A DNA stretch of 64,000 bases from Sindora glabra. Taxonomy: Eukaryota; Streptophyta; Magnoliopsida; Fabales; Fabaceae. A model generated the notes under the pieces. That model did no database searches. It was not told the origin of the DNA and saw nothing but the letters and a program-made list of their open reading frames with translations. Positions 36,775 to 48,449 of this stretch are shown in pieces. How positions within the stretch are numbered: the first letter of the stretch is position 1; the number at the start of each line of letters is the position of its first letter. The translations under genes were made by a program, and so were the position numbers. The stretch covers positions 26,477,866 to 26,541,865 of the forward strand of contig CM035227.1 in assembly GCA_020226215.1 (NCBI GenBank), given 5' to 3'.

Positions 36775-38197
36775 CTAAATAGCAGATATTACAGTTTTAA
36801 GGGTTGATAATCCTATACTATCATGATTTAAATATATAGTAACACCATTTGAAGGTTCCTTAAGAATTACAAAATAATTATAATAGCTAACAAAGGATTT
36901 AGCAACAAAATCAGCAACAATATTTGCTTCCCTATATACATGATGCAATTTAGCAACTCCTAGTTTAGGCATCAACTTCTTGCAACCCTTCATAAGAGGG
37001 CTAAATGCCTCAGAAAAAGTTAGATTTTTTTGAAAGGATTACTTGGATGATAGATAAAGTATCAAGTTTAACAATAAAAGGAGTTAAACCTTTAGTTTTT
37101 GCAAGAGATAAACCATCTCTCAAAGCCATTAATTTAGTAATAAAGTTGGAGGTTACTCATATTCCTTTAGCATAATCTATTGTTCAGACAACATTACTAT
37201 CTCTTATTATACCTGAAAAGGCTGCTAGACCTGGATTCCTTTTGGCACTACCATCAGTATTCAACTTATAGAAACTAATAGGAAGAGGTTTCCAACCTAT
37301 TTCCAAAATATTCTTTGAAGGTGGCACTTTAAACTTTCCTATAACTGCTTAATATTCTTTAGCTTTAATACTAGTACAGTACTTCAAATCAATATTTTCT
37401 ATATTTTTTGAAATATTTTTTATTTCTTAAAAGCCACAGATTTCAAATAATAAAAGAAAACATTATTGACCAAGGAACTATGGAATTGCAACTTAATTAA
37501 TTTGAAGATTGAAATAAAGCTAATCAATAATAAAATACTAAAAGGATGACAAACAAGAAAAAAACAAGTAAGGATTGCCACAAGGTAACAACAACTAGAC
37601 ATTCACAAACTATATGAATAAAATTATTCATTTCCTAATTACAAGAAACATAGGAAGACGAAATATCCATACCCTTTTTTATTAATAATTCCCTGGTTGG
37701 GTTTCTACTTAGCATAGCAAGCTATATAAATACTTAGATTTTCAAATAAGTAGGGAATTTTCATATCCAACTAAAAGACTTATCAGAATTAGAGATGTTA
37801 TTCACTACCGAACACTTATAAATACTCTTGGTAGTATAGTTTCCAGATTTATCAAAACCCTAAACAAGTTGATCCTTTTTATCAAAAAAACTAAAAGGAA
37901 TTTCATAAATAGCATTAGTGATATTTTCAACTAGATTCATAGAAAATGAACTTAAGCCCATGTATTGCTCTAAAGTATATCACTAACTCTAAGGTTTTCC
38001 ACTTCTAAGGATAGAGAACCATAGATTAAATATCTTGAAGAACCTAAATTAGTCCAAGTATGATGCCAAAATCTAATTTTTTTACCATTACCCACCACCC
38101 ATTTAATACCCCTAGCTATGATATCAATAATGGATCCTAAAGCTTTCCAATTATAAGAATGATTATGATTTTTCTTAATAGTGACACTATTACTCAA
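36775..38197 (-). pseudogene. LINE zf-RVT and RNase H remnants
   Basis: At 38197-37970 the frame reads YNWKALGSIIDIIARGIKW, VGNGKKIRFWHHTW, matching the region just before the zf-RVT domain. At about 37262-37222 the RNase H start NTDGSAKRNPGLAA is clear. VKLDTLSIIQVI follows near 37050, and HHVYREANIVADFVAKS at about 36955-36900. The expected catalytic Glu in the aE..Al helix is replaced by Lys (FITKLMALRDGL), and stops intervene. This domain removes RNA from the RNA-DNA hybrid in the active family. Confidence 0.85.
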
Positions 38198-38299
38198 ATT
38201 TAAGTATTTGGTCCTTTAAACTTGAACCCAAAGGTTCTTTAATGAAAGACCAAGCAAGTTTAGTTAACAAGGTTAAGTTCATTAAAGAAAAATCTTTAA

Positions 38300-39790
38300 T
38301 TCCAAGACCACCTTTATCTTTAGGTGCAGTAATAGTGTTCTAATTCACCAAAGCAATTTTTTTTCAATTTTTTAGAAAAGCATGTGGTATAAAGGAAGGG
38401 AAGATAACATAGAATTTATTAAAACCACACGGCCTACTAATGATAATTGATGATTTTGCCAAAGTTTGATTCCGTTTCTCAAAGTTTCAACTAAAAAAAA
38501 GAAGAAATTAACTAGTTTATAATTCATTTTTAAGTTTATATCTAGATATTTTCCTAGGGATTCTTTATATTGAATTTCTAATTCTAAACTTAACTAATCC
38601 TTAAAAGCAATGGGAGTATTTTTTGAAAAATAAACATGGGACTTAAGTTTATTAACTATAAGACCTAAAATTTGAACAATTATGTAATAGTTTTTAACAT
38701 TAGCTTTGGCACACAATACAATATCATCTGCATAGAACAGATGAGAAAACCTTAACCTATTTTACTAGATTTAATGAAAGGCTATAAGTTTTTATAACAA
38801 CAATCCTTTATTTTTGAGTGCAAGTATTTCAAACAGAGAATAAACAAATGAAAAGATAAAGGATCTCCTTGTCTAAGACCCTTGGATGGATAGAAAGGAT
38901 TCAATTTACCTTCATTGAAAAGAATTTCATATAAGACACTAGTAACTATACTTATAACTAATTTGATCTAGTTTTGGTGAATTCAAAAAATAACAAAACT
39001 TGGTAAAGGAAATCCCATTCAATTAAATCATAAGCTTTTTCAAGATCAAGTTTAATAATCATGAAACCATTAGATGCTTTAAACTTATCAATAGTATGTA
39101 TTACTTCTTGCAAAATAATTACATATCAATAGACTTCCTGTTAAGAACAAAAGCTGATTGAAAAGGAAAAATTAATATTTCAAGCATAGGCCTAATTCTA
39201 GTGGTTAAAATCTTGGAAATTAATTTTAGAACAATGTTACATAGACTGATTGACTTGTAAGCATTAATGGTTTTATGAATTTGACCTTAAGGAATTAAAG
39301 TAATAAGAGTCTTATTCAACCATTTTGGAACTTGAAAAGTTTCAAAAACATTTTTAACATAGTTAATAATTGATTGTCCAACTTCATTTCAAAAACATTG
39401 AAAAAAACCTGCGTACAAACCATTCGAATTGAGGGCCTTAGTAGCTATCTGATTTTGTAAAGCTTGCAAAATTTCTTCATTAGAAGGACAAGAGATTAAA
39501 CTGTGTTGACTGTTTTAATCCACTATGACATTCCAAAAAGGTGGTTTGGTGACCATGGAAGAAGAAAAGAACTTTCTTGTTTGGTATCTTTTTTGAAAAA
39601 ACAAAAAAATGTGATGTTGTATATCAATTGGATTTGTCAGCCATTGACCAACTTCATTTCCAATTAAAGAAATCTTATTTATTTTCCTTTAGGTAATAGT
39701 AGACATATGATAAGTATGTGTATTCCCATCACCATCCGTTATCCATTATTAAACTTAAGAGCCCATAACTCATCTTCTTGATTTAGTATT
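38300..39790 (-). pseudogene. LINE reverse transcriptase remnant
   Basis: Minus-strand landmarks in order: GNTHTYHMSTIT (about 39725), VFETFQVPKWLNKTLITLIP (about 39330), INAYKSISLCNIVLKLISK (about 39230), QSAFVLNRKS (about 39150), FYADDIVLCAKA (about 38730, catalytic YADD intact), LGKYL (about 38560) and LSLVGRVVLINSMLSSLP (about 38440). These match the non-LTR RT pattern of plant L1 elements. Several stops lie between the blocks. Confidence 0.85.
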
Positions 39791-39813
39791 GTACAATATT
39801 TTATTGGTATTAT

Positions 39814-42800
39814 GTTTTTACATATGTCCCACACTCCTTGTTGGTGATAGAGAGTAATAAAAATAGATTAACTTTTTCTTGTTTTATACTTTGTTATTGA
39901 AAATAAAATATTTTTGTTTTATATGTCATATTTGAGGATAAAATTCATTTTATTCTTATATTTTACAAGACAACAAAATTTTATGAAAATTTGTGAGAAA
40001 AGACAATAAATAAAAGATATTAAAAAATATAAAATTTTAAATTAAGAATTATAAATTTAAATATAATCACCAAATAATAGAAAATAAGGAAGAAATAATA
40101 AAATTTAAATTTAAATATTACAAATCACACATAATAAAAAATATAATATAAATTTAAAGTTATAAATAATTAATTTAAATAATTTAAAATTATCAAAAAA
40201 ATAAATTAATGCATAGTCAACAAAATATTTTTATGTTCTACTTTCATTATCTCAAGTAAAATCTTAATGTATTTTCAATTTTTAACTAATTAAATTATTA
40301 AAATAGTTAAAATAATTATACACATATATGCATACGTGTATATATATATATATATTAGTGTATAAAATAAAAATATAATAATTTTATAATAGCAAAACTT
40401 CACAATGCAAAATAAGATATTATTGTCCCATCTTAACTATTTTTTTTTGGGTGAAAATTTGCCTCAAGCCTTGTCTTGCAGTGTAAAAAATTATATTATC
40501 TACAAACTTTATCAGAGCAATTCTCGCAAAGAATTATAAATTCAAAACATTTTATCATTCTTACTATTGAGATTAATTCTTTTTCAAAATACGAATAATA
40601 TGACTATCCCTTTAGTGCCCCGATCAAATTCAAATTCAAAGCTGTTTGGAATGTCTTGAGACTTAGCTATTTTTATTGAACTAATTAATTATTGATATTT
40701 TGCATCATTTTTTCTTTTATTTTGTTAAAAAATAATAGTATCCGATGAAATAGAAGCTTAAGATGTGAAGTTATCCATAATATTATTTTTTTAATACTAC
40801 CATAATTTCTTCATAATTAATTAGGGGAAAATAGCTATGTATGTACTGTCTATTACATTATCCTTAGATAGTACTACTTGGAAGTTGTCAAATAATAGAT
40901 GAATTCATTTTATTCAATAATTAATTAAATATAAATAATAAATTAATAATCAATTATTATTAATTATGATAGAAATAAAAGTTAAACTAATTCATAACCA
41001 ATTATTAAATAAAATAAAATTTATATATTATTAATTAATAATATTTAAAAATATCGTAATAGATAATGCCAATGTAAGTACTTCTCTTAATTAGTTTGTT
41101 TTATTTTTAATGATTAATTAATTAGTTTCCTTGTCTCCCTATTGCCTGTATTTGCCCACACAATCTGTACTGTTTGGGTCACCATATGCACTCTCTTTTG
41201 CCTCTCCATCTTTTGCTTCCGCTTTACAGTATACTGCCCCTAATTAAACGGAAAAGAAAGGAATTTCTATTTTCCAGATCATGCTTTGTATGAAAGCTTC
41301 CATTTTTGGAAGAAGAATTTTACAATATTTTTCTCTTTTTTTTTTTTATAACTGATCAATAAAAGTCAATATGTAATACACATTTAATTGGATGATTTCT
41401 AGTGGAAGAAAAAGTTTTTCCCTTTTTTTAAAATATGCATAGTAACCGCAAAAACGGGTAGATGCATTCAATTTCTACCTTGTTGTGGAAATTTAGTTTG
41501 AAGTGTTAGGCATTCGAATTTGATCAATCTGTCCCATCGGGCGGTAAAATAGGAATTTAAGAAAACTTGTTTAGTGCAAGTTATATTACATTATGGGCCG
41601 GGGGAAGATATGCTATTAGTTTATTATTAAATTTAATTATATATTAATTTTATTTTTTAAAAAAATTAATTTTTATATATTATATGATAATATATCATCA
41701 ATTAAATTTGATATATATTAATATACCACTTAATCAATAATATATTATAAAATTTTCCTTATGAACCATCACAGCTAGAGTTGGACTAAGATGACAATAA
41801 AACCCGTATTTGATGACCTCATCCAAATTGATAGGAATTTATTTAATAGGATTTGGTATTTAATGATTTCGTATGATTATTAAATATTTAACGAATTTTA
41901 AGTTTTTTAAGTACCAGATCAAAAGTGTTGATATTAATTTATATAATATATAAGTTTATTTTTTATAAATATTTAATGAATATTTAGTTTTTTTAAGTAC
42001 TATATTAAATTTGTTTGACAATAATTAATTTATTGTTATATAAAAATTTATATTACCATATGTATAAAAATATTATGATAGTTTATTTAAAATAAATAAT
42101 TTAAAAATATTTAATTTTACATTAAATTATAAAAATATTTTTAAAAAATATTTTTTATTTTATAATATTAATTTATACAATATATAAATATTTTATTATA
42201 ATATAAAAGGATAAATAATTATTTATAATTTAATTCAATACGATCTTTATTTAATAAAATTAATAATGATATAGTTCACATATTCTAGAATTAATATAAA
42301 TAGTATATATGTGAGAAAATAAATATAATTCATTATTATTAAGTATAATTATTATTAATAAAAATAATTTTTTATTTTTATTAAAAATTTAAAATTATAT
42401 TTATGTTAATAGATTCAAATAAGTTTATTCTAAATTTTTAATAAATTTAATTTTTTAATGAATCTAAAATAATAAATTTTCAATAAATCTGACTTCTATT
42501 AGATTTGGATTAGGTCCGCGTAGAACCAACTCGTTGACATTCAACAAGCATACCAATTAGTAGCATACATATTATATGGTTATTCATGCACAGAAGCATA
42601 ATTTTCAGAGCAGTCATATGGTTATCATGTTTTATTTTTCAGTTTTTTTACATTTTTTTAAGAATTTTAAATCTTATTATAGATTTTATATTTTTTTTTG
42701 TTAAAGAGTGTAATGTTTTTACATTCAAAATATACTTATTATTTGAGAGTTTAGATTCAAGTGTCACATGATAATTTTTTTTTAAGATTTGCTTTCTTTC

Positions 42801-43133
42801 TATATTTGATCTCAAAATTCTATATGAATGTGTCCAATACTTTATTTGCACCTACCGTGAAAGAAAAGTACACTTACTATTTTAAACTTAACTTCGCATG
42901 CATTCACTTCCGGGAAATTGAATTGAATTATGTTTTATTTTTATATTATATATTAGATATAATATTTTTTACCTCCTTTTAATTTATTTAATTTATGTGA
43001 AGTCTCATCTCTATAATTTATCAAATGCCATTCATATAATATTTTTATATTATATATCAGTTATCATATTTTTTACATTCTCTTATGCCAAATCACGTTC
43101 TTATAACTTACTAAGTATTTTCTTATAATATAA
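39814..43133. other. AT-rich intergenic sequence with a possible worn MITE
   Basis: No gene. A segment of about 41780-42545 starts with GATGACAATAAAACCCG and ends with ACTCGTTGACATTC, loosely like the inverted ends of another plant hAT MITE type, but without a readable target duplication. At 42940-43110 a block of about 100 bp is present twice (TTTTATATTATATAT, then TTTTTTAC). Nothing else could be assigned. Confidence 0.4.
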
Positions 43134-45249
43134 TCTCTCATTTATTTATAGTAATTTATATTTATATTAAATTAAGAAAAAAAAATTTCTAATTTTTTTA
43201 TCATTTATTACGTTTTCATAATCTTTCTAATTTCTTTCCCTAATTTATTGAGTTTTCTAATTTTTGTGCATTTTTTTCTCTTTGGAATTATTTCTTTGAT
43301 TTCTCTTCCTTATTTATTGTGTTTTCGTAATTAGTTTGATTTTTTTCCTTGATTTATTGCATTTTCTAGGATTGAATTTCTCATTTATATATAGTAATTT
43401 ATATAACATTGAGAAAAAAAATTTAATTTCTTAATCTCTTTGATTTTTTTTTAATTTATTGAGTTTTTTTAATTTTATGCATTGCCTTCATTTCTAGAAT
43501 AATTTCTTTTCATTATACAGTACCAACTGATTTCCATGAGCATTAATTAATTATTAGTATTTAACTGATTTATTTTGATAAGGATCTTGCCTTCGTTTCC
43601 AATTGATTTCCATTTATATTTCTACATGTCTATTTACATTATCAAAAAAAATATTCAAATTTTTATTACCTATACATGTCAGTATCAATTTTCTTTTCAA
43701 ATATGCATTGACATTCTTTTTTTCGTATCTTTTTCTTGTTGTTGGATGTTCTTTTATTTCACCTCTCTCTCTCTCTCTCTCTCTCTCTTGTGCCTCTCAA
43801 TCCTAAATTGCAAAACTTATGATTAATTCCAACTTTAATCATGTAATCTATTTAGTTTATGGACATCATTAATTTACTATTAAAAATATCTATCCATTGA
43901 ATTATTGTAATACCATCTTAATAGCTATCGATGGTTGCTGCTTTCGGCGATTCCTTTCGACACATTGCTTCACTATGGTTATTAATTAATAAGTATTGAT
44001 CTCTCTTGAAATGGTTCTTATTTCTTTGATTTTTTTTTACTGATTTCATTTTCTTCTTTGATTACTTCTTGTGTAGTTATATATTATATGGTTGTATTAG
44101 AAATTTTTTTTAATAATACATAAAAAATTTACTTTTTAATTTTTAAGCCTCATTTATTTAATTATGTGAAAATATAATATATAATAATATTAAAATTTTA
44201 ATACTATGATAAAATTAGATATTATTCTATTTGAAAACATCAAGTTTACTATGTTTTGCTTGGAATAACTATATGAATGAAAATAGATTGAGGTAATGAG
44301 TTTAAATAATAATATTCTTTAATTAGAGAAGCAAGTAAATGAGAATTTCATTTTAACAAACAAGCCTTTTGAATTTATAAGCTTCCTCTTCTTACAACTT
44401 TTGTAGTTTATGCTAACTTTTTTATGTAAAATAAATTTATTATGTGTGACTTGCTTCATTATATGAAACAATTTTTTTTTCTATAATTCTAGATGTTGCA
44501 TAAGGCAAATATGCATTTATTTTTCCATTATAGGTTGATAAGATGAAAATTTTCATATGTTTTGTATTGAAAATGTATGTAATGCCACTTCTTTGTCAAA
44601 GATTGAAGTATACATACCTTTAAATTTTTATTAAAGGTTGATATACATTCATCTTTTCATTATAGGTTAAATCTTAATTTTTGGCTGTCTTTAACATTTA
44701 TATATTTCCATTACAATGTGTAACCTTTGGAGAGAGCAAAGTATTTAATCAAATATGTTCTTTATTTCAAAACTATTTAGAAAGATTATTCAATAGATTA
44801 GATAATATTTATTTTTTATTATTTATCATGGATTACATTTATATAGAACTAAGAATGGATATATATACATTTCATTGCATATAAATAAATTTTATTTTAA
44901 TATATATAATTTTATATTATTTTCTAAATTTAATTTATCTTAATTTTAATATTTAAATATATATATGCATATTTTTAATTGTGGTAATGATCACTATTAA
45001 TGTAATATTACAATAATATAAAATCTTTATCAATTAGTGATAAATTAAAAAAATATAGTACATACTCTTACTTATTTTGAATATAATTATATCAATGTTA
45101 TAATTTTTTAATTGATATAAACATAACACCATATTTTACATTAACTATTTGAATATCTTATAATTTAAAATTTAGAATCATAATTTACATTATAAACTAT
45201 TATCAATTAAAATTAATTAATTCTATATATCACACGGGTTACATATTAG
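43134..45249 (+). mobile_element. Candidate non-autonomous Helitron
   Basis: It starts TCTCTCATTTATTTATAGTA after an A and ends CACACGGGTTACATATTAG before a T. That is a TC start, a CTRR-like end (here TTAG) and A|T target placement, as for Helitrons. The 5' segment is similar to 32249 onward, and a second partial copy of the start lies at 43378. No Rep or helicase coding was found. The missing C in CTAG and the weak hairpin keep this tentative. Confidence 0.35.
43763..43788. repeat. (CT)n microsatellite
   Basis: About thirteen CT units. Confidence 0.95.
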
Positions 45250-46370
45250 TAATTTATAAAGCCTTGTGTGAATGGAGCTTGAATCTAATATTGTGTAGAA
45301 CAAATTTATATTTTAATTTTTTATATGTGCCATTTAATTATATCTCAAAAGTTTGGAAGTCTGATTTCAGTACATTTTTAAGAAAATATGAATATGTTAT
45401 TTTTATGTTTCTCTTAATTTGTGGATTTTTTTTTCTAAAATTTTCAATGATGTTTCAATGAAATGTTACAACCTCCCATTCAAAATTAACAAAAGTTACT
45501 TTAAAAGTAGGACCATTCTCATCTCAAAATATTTTTTTGTTAAGAAGTGACATCTGCCATGGCCATGATATAATAATATTTTACTAACATAAAAATAATT
45601 ATTTTATTTATTATATCATGATTATTTTATTATACTTATTATTTATTATCATTGATTATTATCATTACTCATGTTATTTTTTTATTGTTGATCATTGTTT
45701 TCTCATTGTTGACTAATAATTAATTATTCAATTTTCAATTAAAACATTTTTAATAATATAATATTATATTAAAAAATATAAATTAATTAAAATAAAATAT
45801 TGTGTAAATAAAAATTTTCAACTAAATCAAGAAAAAATTTATATATTTTAATTTGAATTTAATATTTATTGACAAATAAAAAATATTCAATATTTTTTAT
45901 ATTTTTTAAAATATTAAAAATTAAAAAACAATATTTTAATATATTAATTTTATAAAATTAATAAATATCTTTTATTTATTAATAATAACTAAATTCATAG
46001 AACATAGTTCGATCAACTTCTTCTAAAAGAAGCTCGACGTCTGAAAATTACATTCCCCCAAAGTTATTGCGCCAACCGAAATCCATCTTACGAATTGGGT
46101 AAGGAAATGGAAAATGAAAAGGAAGAATTTTTTATTACGGCGGTTAGTGGGAGTCAAATCGGGCCAATCGATACGCTTTCATAAAATTCAACTTTATGTA
46201 TTGGGATGGCCGGTGACCAAGAAAAAATAAAGATCATCTTTTGGGAATTTCCTTATTAGTTTAACAAAGAAAAGTCCCTATTTTTTTTACCAAAAAAAAA
46301 AAAAACAAAGAAAAGTCCCCTCAAGGGTGCCAAAAGTTGAACCAGAATTGAAAATCAAGGGTGGAATCAA
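45250..46370. promoter_or_regulatory. Intergenic region and probable promoter of the PP2C gene
   Basis: The sequence is AT-rich up to about 46000, then GC content rises (GCTCGACGTC, TTGCGCCAACCG), marking the promoter and leader of the plus-strand phosphatase. No TATA box could be fixed. Confidence 0.4.
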
Positions 46371-47181
46371 ATCAAGAAAGAGAGAGACTCGGGGACTTGG
46401 AAATGCTGTTCTAAACCATCTTCAAGAAATTCACAAGATCATTCCTTGCAAATTCTTCGATTTTGCGTAGCAATTGTGGTTGCTGTTCTCCTTTCTTTTT
46501 CCTGTTCCTAATCAAAGCCGTCGCATTCCGGAGCTATTGTGTAATTATCACTGCTTCCACTCTTTTTAATTCTAATACACGTAAGGATATCTTCTGGGTC
46601 TCCGTCAATTGCTTAAGAGTTAATTCTAAATCACTGCCACTCTCTGCATCTATCAGTTGGTTCTGATATTCGATTCTGCGCGGGAGGCCGTGCTGGCCAA
46701 GTGAGTGTCTCAGAAAAGTGGATCATACTTTAAATTTGTATTATTTGATTCCGATTTAATGTCTTCAGTTTCATCTGGGTCTTATTTGTTTTTTCTTTCC
46801 GGTTGATCTGGATTACTATTTTCTTGGTTTGCTATTTTTGCTACTCGCCAAAATCCAAAATTGGCAAGACTCAGATATCAACCCCCCCCCCCCCCCCAAC
46901 TTTTCTTTGTTAAATTATTGTTATAGTTTGAAGTCATGAGCTTCAACTGCGCGTGCTCACTACTTATGTTCATTTTTATATTCCTAATTGTCTCGGGAAC
47001 TTAAACTTTCGGGGTTTGTTCTGAAATCCCTTTGTACATGACGGCCAATTTTGACGTGGAGGACAATAATCACTTCTGGATTTCTCCCTTATTTCTTTTT
47101 TTTTTTTGGCTATAAATTCCATTCATTTTGTTGCTAGAGGTAGTAAATTTTTGCTTATCTGTTTTGAGTTTTCAGATAGTA
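46371..47181 (+). promoter_or_regulatory. 5' leader of the PP2C gene with a leader intron
   Basis: A transcribed-looking leader reaches CTGGCCAA|GTGAGT, with a donor at 46701. The acceptor TTTTCAG at 47175 rejoins ATAGTA just before the start ATG. An intron of 475 bp in the leader is common in plant genes and often raises expression. A run of 16 C lies at 46882-46897 within this intron. Confidence 0.6.
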
Positions 47182-48418
47182 ATGGGGATATATCTTAGCA
47201 CTCCCAAAACTGAAAAGTTTTCTGAAGATGGTGAAAATGACCATCTCAGATATGGTTTATCATCCATGCAAGGGTGGCGTGCAACAATGGAAGACGCTGT
47301 GAGTATTCTTTGAATTGGTGCTAATTCATGCACTGAATCTTTTGTCTATAAATCTGAATGATCTAGAGAGAGAATAAAGGTGACCCACCATTAACTTAAC
47401 TGTGGAAAATTAAAGTGAAAGTATAACTATGGAAATCTAAAGTGAAAGTTTACTTCGTTTGATCCAACAGTAGTTTTAATTCTTCTGAACTCTTTAGTGT
47501 TGCACTTTTACTTAGTTCTTCCTGTTTGTCTGTTTAGTTCTGTCACCAGCATTGTTCCTTTCTCCGCTAGACTTCATAATGGTTGAAGTACTAAAAGTAT
47601 TAGGTACAGATTAGGAGATTCATTGAAATTTGGAAGTCCCAACTCCCAAAATTCCTTGAAATTTTTAGCACTGTGTTTGCTGGGGATGGTTTTTAATAAC
47701 TTCTGATGACGAATTGTATGGCATTCTGTTATTTTAGAGTACGCTTCACTTGGCTTTACTTAATTTGTTTGTTGAGAGATCCCGGATTGTTAAGAGAGTT
47801 GCAAAATGTAATTTATATATTTGTTTAAATGGCTAAAAGGAGCAATTATTTGATTGGTCCTGTGAATTGATACTTTTAGGGACAATGTGAATGGCATCCA
47901 CTTTGCTCTTCATTGAAAATTTTGCATCTCAAATTAATTGAATTTGTGTGATTTAGATTGTCCTTACTTATATAGTTATACCATAAATTTGCTGTTGATT
48001 TTTCTCTCTTCTCCTATGTTAGCATGCTGCATATCCTGATCTGGATGCATCTACCTCGTTTTTTGGGGTTTATGATGGTCATGGAGGTAAGATTTAAAAA
48101 GGTTTGCCAATTCAGTGTGAGGGATGAAGGCCTGTATTTACTACTGAATAACAAATGTGTTCCATATATGTTGCAATCTTTTAGTGTCTCTGACCTTAGG
48201 TTTCAGGCGTTCATTTCTTTGGTCAAAAGAGTTTTTCGCTGTGCCTCTAAATTTCTTTGTGCTTCAATGGCATCTGTCATCATGTGCTATCCTTTCGTGT
48301 TTAATTTAGATTCTCTTTGTTTTGGTACACTGGGTAGCAAATATTTGACATTTAGTCAAACCCAACACCCCAACTATCTAGCTAACTCCAGGTGTAGGCT
48401 CTCTTTACCCAAAAGAAA

Positions 48419-48449
<31 letters not shown>

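Larger units (their letters stand above)
36741..39800 (-). mobile_element. 5'-truncated L1-type LINE (RT, zf-RVT, RNase H)
   Basis: The minus strand holds the 3' two-thirds of a LINE ORF2, beginning near ILNQEDELWALK (about 39790) and ending in a short poly-A (poly-T at 36741-36747 on the plus strand). The flanks TTATTAGTATTAT (36728-36740) and TTATTGGTATTAT (39801-39813) form a 13-bp target duplication with one mismatch, defining both ends. Truncation at the 5' end is normal for target-primed reverse transcription. Stops and frameshifts throughout mean that it is inactive. Confidence 0.88.

Noticed and set aside
46463..46666. 67-codon open frame in the PP2C leader
   Set aside because: It opens with TTG, not ATG, and lies in the leader before the 5' UTR intron; there is no evidence that it is translated.
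46882..46897. C homopolymer as a functional element
   Set aside because: It lies within an intron and, like the G runs at 21871 and 51754, may be of uncertain length because of sequencing error.
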